A stretch of 64,000 nucleotides of DNA from CAZGMJ01 sp964526785. GTDB lineage: Bacteria; Planctomycetota; Phycisphaerae; Sedimentisphaerales; Anaerobacaceae. A program made the translations under genes and the position numbers. Below, one piece after another: positions 10,301 through 17,540 of this stretch. Position 1 is the stretch's first letter; each line of letters opens with the position of its first letter. The stretch is taken from NCBI GenBank assembly GCA_964526785.1, contig CAZGMJ010000001.1:124001-188000 (forward strand). Direction: 5' to 3'. Below the pieces are notes generated by a model. That model was not told the DNA's origin. It did not search any database and worked only from the letters and a program-made list of their open reading frames with translations.

Positions 10301-10515
10301 ACTGTGCGACGCGGAGATTTCGGCCGATCATGCTGACAACGCTGACCACGTTCTTTGGTTTGCTTCCGATGATTACCGAACGGAGCCTGCAGGCTCGCTT
10401 CCTGATTCCGATGGCTATCAGTCTCGCCTTCGGCGTGATGTTTGCCACCTGCATTACGCTTATCCTTGTGCCCTCGCTCTATATGATTCTCGAGGATGTC
10501 AAATCTCGCCTCTGA
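7366..10515 (+). CDS. RND multidrug/metabolite efflux permease (AcrB/MexB superfamily)
   Basis: A 1049-residue inner-membrane proton-driven pump with a GTG start directly after the adaptor stop. It has the usual duplicated layout: an N-terminal helix (VAANLLMLLVVVAGLLAAM), a large periplasmic porter domain, and a helix bundle at about 335-480 including the SLGIVVDDAIVVGENI helix with the paired aspartates used for proton relay. A second periplasmic domain and a second bundle follow at about 870-1045 (GIVALAGVVVNDSLIMIDLI). Porter sequences such as YRGASPADVEEGVCRRVEEA place it with the drug/export branch rather than metal pumps. Substrate is not visible from sequence. Confidence 0.94.
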   Translation: MKEPQIKKGPLAWFASNHVAANLLMLLVVVAGLLAAMSAKFEVFPEFSLDMISITVPYRGASPADVEEGVCRRVEEAIVAVDGVKRMTSTASEGAGMTIVEVEEYADVTEVLDDIKAEVDTIITFPIETEKPIVAELKSRAKVISVVVYGDVGEKTLRVLADRIRDDLTAMPEISLISVDGVRPYEISIEVSEENLRRYNLSFDQVARAVGNSSIDVPAGSVKTSGGEILVRTKGQKYYGRQFEEIIVLTRNDGTIVRLDDIATVKDDFEDLDLSAKFDGKRAAFIQISRTGDQDALKIANTVKDYIQRRKKTLPDGVSLAVWEDDSKILKARLNLLKRNGYIGLALVFICLTFFLNMRLAFWTTMGIPISFLGALYLIPHFDVTINMISLFAFIMSLGIVVDDAIVVGENIFAYRQQGLDRTTAAVKGVREMAMPVVLAVLTTMFAFIPLAYTLGIMGKILRVLPIVVCSVLFVSLIEALLILPAHLSSKKPDREWLVTRLTNQLNRATAAVLRWFVNGPFARFVLAAVRWRYVTLSAGLAVFAITIAFIAGGYLKFVFFDAVEADNMIATLTMPLGTPVEQTTEIIDRVEAAAIEALREFEADREDEQPLLRHIATTVGAHPTLARGGPVQVDLGPGSASHLAEVNVELLGAEDRDVSSVTIKNRWRDLVGEIPGISSLTFMAEFLSTGNPIEIELSHQDFDTLLKASEEFKLTLRDYTGVSDIADDFEVGKAELKLRLKQAGRTLRLTLADLARQVRQGFYGEEVQRIQRGRHDIRVMVRYPREQRRSLADVENMRIRLPDGTEIPFNTVAEVEYGRGYSTIQRVDRRRVVSVSADVDENKASAGQINAELASTVLPRLVQQFPGLKWRFAGEQRERNESLGTLKTNFAIALLAIYALLAIQFRSYSQPAIVMSAIPFGIVGAALGHLVMGFNLSILSLFGIVALAGVVVNDSLIMIDLINRERTEESNLTEVLRDCATRRFRPIMLTTLTTFFGLLPMITERSLQARFLIPMAISLAFGVMFATCITLILVPSLYMILEDVKSRL

Positions 10516-10648
10516 CCCGGAGCGATTGCCGGCAAAGTACCTTTCCGTCTCGCGCATTTTCCGGTGGACGCTCAACTACAGCGATGGTAGAATTCCGCCT
10601 TAGCGATGCAGCAGGCACTGTACTACATAACCAGTTGGAGGTCAGAGT

Positions 10649-11080
10649 ATGAGACAAACATGCTTGTATTTGATTATCGGCGCAACACTTCTGTCGGGCT
10701 GCGTCAGCGTGCAAAAGACCGAGCGTCCATGCGAACAGCCTGCGGTCTGTCCCCTCGCCCAGAAGGATGAGCCTTGTCAGGTCCTGAGGCACGTCGTTCT
10801 GTTCAAGTTCAAGGACGACACGAGCGCTGCGAAGGTACGAGAGATTGAGAGCGCCTTCGCTGCGCTGCCGAGCAAGATAGATACCATCTGTGATTTCGAA
10901 TGGGGCACGGATGTCAGCGTTGAGAACCGCAGCATGGGCTTTACACACTGCTTTGTCGTTACGTTCAAAGACGAAGAGGGCCGTGCTGCCTATTTGCCCC
11001 ACCCCGCCCATAAACAATTCGGCCAGATCCTCGGCCCGCACCTCGACAAGGTCTGTGTCGTCGATTACTGGGCGAAGTAA
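10649..11080 (+). CDS. Dabb-domain (stress-responsive A/B barrel) lipoprotein
   Basis: A 143-residue protein. Residues 1-18 form a lipoprotein signal ending LLSGC, followed by a short cysteine-containing linker. From about residue 45 the sequence is a Dabb domain: LRHVVLFKFKDDTSAAKV at the start, a central FEWGTDVSVENRSMGFTHCF, and the closing HPAHKQFGQI motif. Dabb domains form dimeric alpha-beta barrels and are usually cytoplasmic; a lipid-anchored form is uncommon. It lies 133 bp downstream of the RND gene on the same strand. The ribosome site is GGAGG, 7 bases before the ATG. No enzymatic role can be assigned. Confidence 0.85.
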   Translation: MRQTCLYLIIGATLLSGCVSVQKTERPCEQPAVCPLAQKDEPCQVLRHVVLFKFKDDTSAAKVREIESAFAALPSKIDTICDFEWGTDVSVENRSMGFTHCFVVTFKDEEGRAAYLPHPAHKQFGQILGPHLDKVCVVDYWAK

Positions 11081-11136
11081 CATCGGGAATGATTGCCCGG
11101 TCAAGGCAATCTTGGTGGCGCCTGAATTGCACGACC

Positions 11137-11715
11137 ATGCGCATAATAGCAGGCACAAAACGCGGCATGCACCTGACCTGTCCGAAGACTTTCGACACAC
11201 GTCCTATCACCGACCGGGTCAAAGAATCGCTGTTCAGCGTTCTCTATGGCTATGACCTGCCCGCTGCAGCAGTCGTCGCAGATCTCTTTGCGGGGGTCGG
11301 CTCGCTCGGTCTCGAATCGCTCAGCCGGGGTGCTGCTTTCGCCACTTTCGTGGAGCAGGATCCGAGAATCGCCGCTTCGCTGAACAGAAACATCGAAAAA
11401 GCGGGCGTAGTGAAGGAATCGAAGGTCATCCGGGCCAACGCCTTTCGCATCGGCGCCCCGACAGACCGCGACCATCCCGCCTACGACGTTGCATTCATCG
11501 ACCCGCCGTATGCCCGAACGAAGAACGTCGGTCCTGATTCACCCCTTGCCCAACTTATGGCCGTCCTGTCGCTACAGATCCGTCCGGATGGCTTCGCTGT
11601 GGTTCGCGTTGAGGAGCATACTGCTCTGCCTGATTGCTACGGCCCCTTCGTACTCATTGATCCGCGAAACTGGGGGAGCATGACCATCGCAATCTACCAG
11701 AACCGTACGCCATGA
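11137..11715 (+). CDS. rsmD: 16S rRNA (guanine-966 N2)-methyltransferase
   Basis: A 192-residue SAM-dependent methyltransferase that modifies G966 of 16S rRNA in the small subunit. The N-terminus MRIIAGTKRGMHL and the segment TRPITDRVKESLFSVL are diagnostic of RsmD. The SAM-binding motif is VVADLFAGVGSLGLESLSRG and the catalytic motif is DPPY (within AFIDPPYA). The frame extends 16 codons upstream, but known RsmD proteins start at this MRIIAG, so 11137 is chosen although no strong ribosome site precedes it. Its stop overlaps the next gene as ATGA. Confidence 0.94.
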   Translation: MRIIAGTKRGMHLTCPKTFDTRPITDRVKESLFSVLYGYDLPAAAVVADLFAGVGSLGLESLSRGAAFATFVEQDPRIAASLNRNIEKAGVVKESKVIRANAFRIGAPTDRDHPAYDVAFIDPPYARTKNVGPDSPLAQLMAVLSLQIRPDGFAVVRVEEHTALPDCYGPFVLIDPRNWGSMTIAIYQNRTP

Positions 11716-12935
11716 CCAACAAACAGGCCGCCATCCGTATTATTCGTACGCTTCGCCGTGAAGGCTATCAGGCCCTTATGGCCGGCGGTTGCGTTCGCGA
11801 CATGCTCCTGGGCAAACGTCCGAAGGACTACGACGTAGCAACGGACGCCCGTCCGAACCAGGTCGTCAAACTGTTCGATCGCACCCTGAAAGTTGGCGCC
11901 AAATTCGGCGTTGTCATTGTCCTTATGGATAGTCGCCAGGTCGAAGTGGCGACTTTCCGAAGCGAAGCCGGATATGCGGACGGCCGCCATCCTGATGAAG
12001 TCACCTTCTCGACGCCGGAGCAGGATGCCGCCCGCCGCGACTTCACCATCAACGGCATGTTCTACGATCCTGTCACTGGCAGCGTCATCGACTACGTTAG
12101 CGGTCGCAGAGATCTCAATCGTCAACTCATCCGGACTATCGGCGATCCCGATGAGCGTTTTGCCGAGGACTACCTTCGGATGCTCCGCGCCGTTCGCTTT
12201 TCCACGCGCCTGAGCTTTCGCATCAGCCGTGCCACGCTGTCGGCCGTGCGCAAACACGCTCCCCAAATCGCGTCCGTCAGTGGCGAGCGCATCCGTACTG
12301 AACTTGAGGGAATTCTCGTCGATCCCAACCGCTCCGAAGGAGCCGGGGCGCTTGTAGGGACGGGGTTGGCGGACGCCGTCTTCCCCGACTATACGCTCTG
12401 CGACCACCGCTTCGCGAGCGCCGTCTTTGCCCGCCTGCCTCGTAAGGTCGGGTTCCCGCTGGCCCTTGGAGCCTTCTTTGCAGGCTGTCGGACCGACGAT
12501 GCCCTGCACAAATGCCGCGCGCTCAAACTCAGCCGCAACCAGACAAAGCACGTCAGATTCCTGCTCGCCAACCGAGGCCGACTGCTCGATGCCGATATGT
12601 CGCTCGCGGATCTTAAACGCTTACTGGCCGAGCCATACTTCTGGGATCTCTACGCTCTCCAGTGGGCCATTCAGAAAGCCAAGAGCGACCGCCGATCGCT
12701 AAGTCCCCTGATCAAAATTCGCCGCCGCATAAGCTCGCTTGGCGATATCGAAGTTCAGCCTGCGCCCCTGCTTGATGGTCATGACCTGATTCGCATTGGC
12801 GCCGAACCCGGCCCCGCCCTCGGCCAACTCGCCGAAGAACTCTACACGGCCCAACTCGAAGGCGCCATCCATACCCCCGCCCAGGCAAAAGAATGGGCTT
12901 CCCGCTGGCTGAAAAGACATGACGCCGAACGGTGA
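11712..12935 (+). CDS. tRNA nucleotidyltransferase / poly(A) polymerase family protein
   Basis: A 407-residue class II nucleotidyltransferase. The head domain shows the family signature AGGCVRDMLLGKRPKDYDVA, in which the DYD aspartates bind metal. RRDFTINGMFYD and the ERFAEDYLRMLRAVRF motif follow. These features fit CCA-adding enzymes and bacterial poly(A) polymerase (PcnB), which cannot be separated here. CCA addition is attractive because the nearby tRNA-Tyr gene has no encoded CCA. It starts within the rsmD stop (ATGA), implying translational coupling. The C-terminal half is helical and less conserved. Confidence 0.88.
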   Translation: MTNKQAAIRIIRTLRREGYQALMAGGCVRDMLLGKRPKDYDVATDARPNQVVKLFDRTLKVGAKFGVVIVLMDSRQVEVATFRSEAGYADGRHPDEVTFSTPEQDAARRDFTINGMFYDPVTGSVIDYVSGRRDLNRQLIRTIGDPDERFAEDYLRMLRAVRFSTRLSFRISRATLSAVRKHAPQIASVSGERIRTELEGILVDPNRSEGAGALVGTGLADAVFPDYTLCDHRFASAVFARLPRKVGFPLALGAFFAGCRTDDALHKCRALKLSRNQTKHVRFLLANRGRLLDADMSLADLKRLLAEPYFWDLYALQWAIQKAKSDRRSLSPLIKIRRRISSLGDIEVQPAPLLDGHDLIRIGAEPGPALGQLAEELYTAQLEGAIHTPAQAKEWASRWLKRHDAER

Positions 12936-13203
12936 TCCATTCCACACACTCGACAATTCAGTTGGCGAGCACGCCACGGCTAACTGACGCGTCCAACAGC
13001 CAATCTTTACCGCCCCTGTGGTCGAGGGCCGCACGACGAGCACTTGCTACAAGAGTAGAGCCTGATGTGGAGGAACAGCAGAGTTGGTACAAATGTCGCG
13101 TGCCTCGTTCGCGATGTGCACATGCTGCGATTTCGAGGCAGGCGCCAATTCTCGGAATACTGCGACGTAAAACAAGGCCCTGCAAGACTTTGCAGAACCT
13201 CAC

Positions 13204-13286
13204 TGGGCCGGGCTGGATTTGAACCAGCGTAGGCTCACGCCAATGGGTTTACAGCCCATCCCCTTTAGCCACTCGGGCACCGACCC
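13204..13286 (-). tRNA. tRNA-Tyr (anticodon GTA)
   Basis: Read on the minus strand, this 83-nt sequence folds as a class II tRNA. The acceptor stem is GGGTCGG with CCGGCCC (one T-G pair), discriminator A. The D-arm has CCC/GGG. The anticodon stem is ATGGG/CCCAT around the loop CTGTAAA, giving anticodon GTA (Tyr). A long variable arm (GGC/GCC) and the T-arm GCTGG-TTCAAAT-CCAGC follow. The long variable arm agrees with bacterial tRNA-Tyr. CCA is not encoded: the next bases are GTG. Confidence 0.96.
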
Positions 13287-13336
13287 TGAAAACATCGCAT
13301 TAAACATGATCTCGCTCAGCCTGTCAACCGCAATTA

Positions 13337-14752
13337 TCAATCGCAGGCCATCGGAAAGTAGTTTTTCGCGTTATTGTAGCAGATATCCTCAACCATCTGC
13401 CCCAAAAGACCCATATCACTAGGCAGCAATCCCGCCGCGACATCTGCCCCCAGCATGTTGCACAGAATCCTGCGGAAGTACTCGTGCCGTGGATACGACA
13501 GAAAACTCCGCGAGTCGGTCAACATCCCCACAAACCGACTCAGCAACCCCATATTGGCCAGCGTGCGCATCTGATCTTCCATCCCGTCTTTCTGATCGAG
13601 GAACCACCAGCCCGAGCCGTACTGCATCTTGCCGGGCGTCGATCCGTCCTGGAAATTACCGATCATCGTGGCGATGACTGCGTTGTCCTTCGGGTTCAGG
13701 TTGTAAATGATCGTCTTAGGCAGATCGCCGTTGATGTCGAGCCGGTCGAGAAATCGCGACAATGGCCGGGCAATCTGCTGATCGTCCATCGAATCGCAGC
13801 CGATATCGCGGCCGAGAAGCTGGAACAACCGCGTGCTGTTATTCCGCAACGCCCCGATATGCAGTTGTTGCACCCAGCCGGCCTGATGGTCCATCAAGGC
13901 CAACTCCACCATCATGGCGGACTTGAACTTGTTCTGCTCTTCGCCGCTCAACTGGTCGCCCGAAATGATCCTGTTGAAGATCGTGCGTATTTCACTTTCC
14001 GTGTAATCATCCGCGTACGGTACATCCAGTCCATGGTCGGAAAGCCGACAGCCATTCTGATGGAAGTAATCGTGCCGCTTGCGAAGCGCTTCAATATAGT
14101 CGTGGTAGCTGGCGATCTCCATGTCGGTAACCGCTTCGAGTTTGTCGATAAAGGCGTTCAGGCCTCTCAGGTCCTCGACAGCCATCGCTTGGTCCGGCCG
14201 CCACGCGGTATGCACCTGGACCTCGAATTTCTCTTGTCGGATCTTTTGATGGTGTTCGAGACTGTCCAGCGGCCCTTCGGTCGTACAGATGAGTTTGACG
14301 TTCATTTTGCGCATAATGTTGCGCACGCTGAACTCATCGCTGCGGAGCATTTCGCTGCACCTGTCATAAATACCCCGCGCGGTCTTCGGGCCGAGCAGTG
14401 TATCCTTGATACCGAAAGGCTTCTTCAACTCCAGGTGCGTCCAGTGGTACAGCGGATTGCCGAGGCAGTGGGGTACCGTTTGCGCCCATTTCTCGAATTT
14501 GTGCCAGTCATCCGCATGGCCGGTAATAAACTCTTCCGCGACCCCATCGGTGCGCATTGCCCGCCACTTATAGTGGTCGCCATACAACCAGGCCTGTGTC
14601 AGGTTCTTGAAATGATGATCCGCGGCAATCTGCTCGGCGGGCAGATGACAGTGATAGTCATAGATCGGCATCTTTGCCGCATGCTCGTGGTAAAGCGTCT
14701 TGGCCGTGTCGCTCTGAAGCAGAAAGTCTTCCGTGATAAAACCCGTGGACAT
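13337..14752 (-). CDS. uxaC: Glucuronate (uronate) isomerase
   Basis: A 471-residue amidohydrolase-fold isomerase that converts D-glucuronate to D-fructuronate and D-galacturonate to D-tagaturonate in the cytoplasm. The metal-binding start IYDYHCHLPAEQIA is diagnostic, as are the segments NPLYHWTHLELKKPFGI and TTEGPLDSLEHH. The length equals that of characterised UxaC proteins. The ATG at 14752 follows AGGGG by 8 bases; an in-frame ATG at 14773 is less likely. An 87-codon membrane-protein gene lies 45 bp upstream on the same strand. The next pathway step (UxuB) is encoded at 28842-29660. Confidence 0.95.
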   Translation of the reverse strand: MSTGFITEDFLLQSDTAKTLYHEHAAKMPIYDYHCHLPAEQIAADHHFKNLTQAWLYGDHYKWRAMRTDGVAEEFITGHADDWHKFEKWAQTVPHCLGNPLYHWTHLELKKPFGIKDTLLGPKTARGIYDRCSEMLRSDEFSVRNIMRKMNVKLICTTEGPLDSLEHHQKIRQEKFEVQVHTAWRPDQAMAVEDLRGLNAFIDKLEAVTDMEIASYHDYIEALRKRHDYFHQNGCRLSDHGLDVPYADDYTESEIRTIFNRIISGDQLSGEEQNKFKSAMMVELALMDHQAGWVQQLHIGALRNNSTRLFQLLGRDIGCDSMDDQQIARPLSRFLDRLDINGDLPKTIIYNLNPKDNAVIATMIGNFQDGSTPGKMQYGSGWWFLDQKDGMEDQMRTLANMGLLSRFVGMLTDSRSFLSYPRHEYFRRILCNMLGADVAAGLLPSDMGLLGQMVEDICYNNAKNYFPMACD

Positions 14753-14797
14753 AGTTTCGCCCCTTGATAGCATGATTCGTGTGAACTGGCGCCAGGT

Positions 14798-15061
14798 TCA
14801 GCCGCCGGGCTTGTCCTGTTGCTCCTGCTCGCGCTGCTTTTGCTCTCGTAGTTCCCGTTTTCGCTTTTCTCTGGGGGATTCGAATTCAGCCATCTTCTTC
14901 GCCCAGTCCGTCACTTCGTTCTTGCTCTTCGAGAGCCGTTGCGATTCCTTTCTCCCGTCTTTCTTCTCCTCTTCAATCACCCTGCGCATGTACAGGTAGT
15001 ACGCCAGCCAGCCAACAGCCACAAGCGGCACCATCACCAGCATGAAGATTGTGTACCACAT
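14798..15061 (-). CDS. Small membrane protein with charged coiled-coil tail
   Basis: An 87-residue protein of unknown function. Residues 1-25 form one membrane helix (IFMLVMVPLVAVGWLAYYLY). The remaining 60 residues are extremely rich in Lys, Glu, Arg and Gln, and probably form a cytoplasmic coiled coil. AAGGAA lies 7 bases before the ATG, supporting translation. It precedes uxaC by 45 bp on the same strand and may be co-transcribed; no functional link can be read from the sequence. Confidence 0.65.
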   Translation of the reverse strand: MWYTIFMLVMVPLVAVGWLAYYLYMRRVIEEEKKDGRKESQRLSKSKNEVTDWAKKMAEFESPREKRKRELREQKQREQEQQDKPGG

Positions 15062-15293
15062 CGCACTATTCCTTTGTGCTTACCATATGCAATGAATCGA
15101 CGAAGAACGTCTACGTAAAGCGCATATTACCGGATGATAGGATATGGGTCAACCCATGCCATTGACGCATTTCATGATGATGCATTACACTGCACCGTCG
15201 TGATCGCCCGAAACGCTCGATCCAAACGAATCTATGGCATGGGCGCGGGGTGTATCCGCCCATTTGAAGACAATCTCCGAAAGGAAGTGGTTC

Positions 15294-17285
15294 ATGAAGA
15301 TGATTGCAACACTGCGAATGTTGGCGATTGCAGGGCTTTCTCTTGTGCCCTCAACAATGCATGCGGCGATGCACATACCGAATTCGGCTGAGAATTTGCT
15401 GCCTAGAGCGAAGATATCGAGCAATTTCGCATCGTATGACAAGGGAGTGCGAGGTGAGCCCGATCACATGGTCTATGAGATTCAGCGGGAGAAATTCCTC
15501 AGGAAGTCGCAATGGAACGAATATGGCGTCGGTTTCGGCCAAAATCTCGGAGTCCTCTCAGAAGACCAGCCGGCATGGTGGATGGCCGAATGGCCGGAAC
15601 CGGTCAAGGCGAATCTGATAGCGTTAAGCGGTGTATACCCGAACCAGCCACAGCCAGACACCGCTTGGAAGATCGAACTGCGGGTTAGGGGTGAATGGAG
15701 GACGCATGCCCGCGGCGTCGGCGGGTGGTATGACACAGGCCGCTACGTGTGGGGAGGGCCGGGGACTGAGCCCAAAATGTTCGATGCAATGCGTGTAAGC
15801 CTGTTCAGCAAGGATGATAAGACTGCCGTCAAGAGCATTCACCTGCGCGGGGAGGAAGGCGTCTCGTGGATTGTTGCGAATTGTCTGCCGATTGACGCGG
15901 ACTTGCGGCTGCCAACGATGCCGATACGGGCGGGTGAGGTGGCAAGGTTAGAGGGCGTTGGGATTGTGGGGGATATTGAGCGATGGCATTGGGATTTCGG
16001 CGACGGTAAGAAGGCGACTGGCAAGAGGGTCCGCCATGCCTACGAGAAACCGGGAACCTATGGGGTGAAGCTGACTTTCGGCAATGGCGAGCACGATGGA
16101 CATGTGCGAGGGACCATTTGGGTAACGCCGCCGGTTGAGGCCAGGATAATGCCGGTGGATGGGCCGGTGATGGTTGGCAGGGCGGTGAGGTTTTCGGCAA
16201 AGGGATCGATCGGGAATATCGCGGAGTATACCTGGGATTTCGGGGACGGAGCACGCGAACAAGGCTCCTCGGTCCGGCACGAGTTCAAGCGGGCAGGGAT
16301 ATACAAGGTTCGGCTGACAGTCGGCGATGGAGAATACCAGGATGATTGTCCGGCGATAGTGCGCGTGCACACTCCCGAGACTTTGCACGTCCCACAGGTT
16401 GTGCTCGATACGGATCAGAAGAACGAGCAGGACGATCAGCACTATCTGGCCTATGCCCTCTACAGTGAACTCGACGTTCTGGGCGTCAACAGCATACACC
16501 ACGGCGGCGGACAAGAGCCGATGAACTACGAAGAGATTCTGCATATCATAAACCTGTCGCGGCAAAGCGGTTTGCCCAAGGACCGCGTACCCTTTGTCTT
16601 TCGCGGGGCGGACGAGCGGCTGGAGGTGCCGCGTTCAGGCAAGTGGTTTGATACGGTGCCGATCATAACGCAGGCCAGTGAGGCAATCCTCGCGGCGGCA
16701 CGCGGGGCGTCGCCGGAAAATCCCGTCTGGATTGTCCCGGTTGGGCCGGGAACCAATACGGCTTCGGCGATATTGCAGGCATGGGCGGAAGGCTTGGAGC
16801 TCAAGCATCGTATGCGCATCATGTGGCTCGGAGGGTCGAATGATGCGATTATCAATGAGTTCAACGGCGGCAATGACCCGTGGTCGATGTATGTTGTGGC
16901 GCAGAGCGGGATTGAGACGTGGATCATGCCGGCGCCCGTAGGCGCGAGAGTGCGGATCGATAAGCGGACCGAGCCTCATTACTATGCGGACAATCCACTG
17001 GGGCGATATCTCCTGAAAATCGTGCCGGCGCATAACAAACCTCTGTTCGATCCATCTTGTTTGTCGGCAATTATCAGTAAACGATTGGGGCTGGGCTGGG
17101 TGAAGGAGACCGAGCCTGTCACTGTGGCTGGGCCGGAACAGGGGTATCGTTGGAACCGGGCTGACCAGGCGAGCACCGTGCGCGTTATTCGACAGATAGA
17201 TCAGCAGGCAATGAAGCAGGATATCTTTGATACGATCAAGGGCAAAAAACAAAAGCTGATCGGCGCCCCGATCGAACAGCATTAG
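15294..17285 (+). CDS. Exported PKD-domain protein with nucleoside-hydrolase-like C-terminal domain
   Basis: A 663-residue secreted protein. A signal peptide (about 1-24, ending MHAA) is followed by a roughly 180-residue N-terminal region with beta-rich, tryptophan-rich sequence. Two PKD domains follow, marked by WHWDFGDGKK near residue 233 and YTWDFGDGAR near 312. From about residue 365 the sequence starts QVVLDTDQKNEQDDQHYLAY, resembling the calcium-binding DTD...DD start of inosine-uridine nucleoside hydrolases and the DUF1593 group. WIVPVGPGTNTASAIL and WLGGSNDAII fit the same fold. The reaction on a nucleoside or glycoside is inference. The start at 15294 has AAGGAAG upstream; 20 extra upstream codons look non-coding. 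Confidence 0.8.
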   Translation: MKMIATLRMLAIAGLSLVPSTMHAAMHIPNSAENLLPRAKISSNFASYDKGVRGEPDHMVYEIQREKFLRKSQWNEYGVGFGQNLGVLSEDQPAWWMAEWPEPVKANLIALSGVYPNQPQPDTAWKIELRVRGEWRTHARGVGGWYDTGRYVWGGPGTEPKMFDAMRVSLFSKDDKTAVKSIHLRGEEGVSWIVANCLPIDADLRLPTMPIRAGEVARLEGVGIVGDIERWHWDFGDGKKATGKRVRHAYEKPGTYGVKLTFGNGEHDGHVRGTIWVTPPVEARIMPVDGPVMVGRAVRFSAKGSIGNIAEYTWDFGDGAREQGSSVRHEFKRAGIYKVRLTVGDGEYQDDCPAIVRVHTPETLHVPQVVLDTDQKNEQDDQHYLAYALYSELDVLGVNSIHHGGGQEPMNYEEILHIINLSRQSGLPKDRVPFVFRGADERLEVPRSGKWFDTVPIITQASEAILAAARGASPENPVWIVPVGPGTNTASAILQAWAEGLELKHRMRIMWLGGSNDAIINEFNGGNDPWSMYVVAQSGIETWIMPAPVGARVRIDKRTEPHYYADNPLGRYLLKIVPAHNKPLFDPSCLSAIISKRLGLGWVKETEPVTVAGPEQGYRWNRADQASTVRVIRQIDQQAMKQDIFDTIKGKKQKLIGAPIEQH

Positions 17286-17540
17286 AGTTCCCAGAATTGA
17301 GAACCTTGACAGCCCCTGGCTGCGCGGGCAAGAACGACATTTGTCCGCCCTGCCTGCTCAAAGGAGGCGCGCGATCCCTTCTTCAGGCGTAGGATGTGCA
17401 AATCCTTGCACACGTGGACACAATTGGCCGACTTGGTCCCCCCCTGATCGCATAGGTCTGCCGCGGCGGACCGTGGCTGCTTGCGCCGGCATCTCCGATG
17501 GCGGACTTTTCCCCCACGGCTTATCGACCGCCATTGGAGA

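Noticed and set aside
13484..14767. A 427-codon plus-strand reading frame opposite uxaC
   Set aside because: It is antisense to a clearly recognised enzyme, has no recognisable motif, and exists because the real gene's codon bias leaves the opposite strand open.
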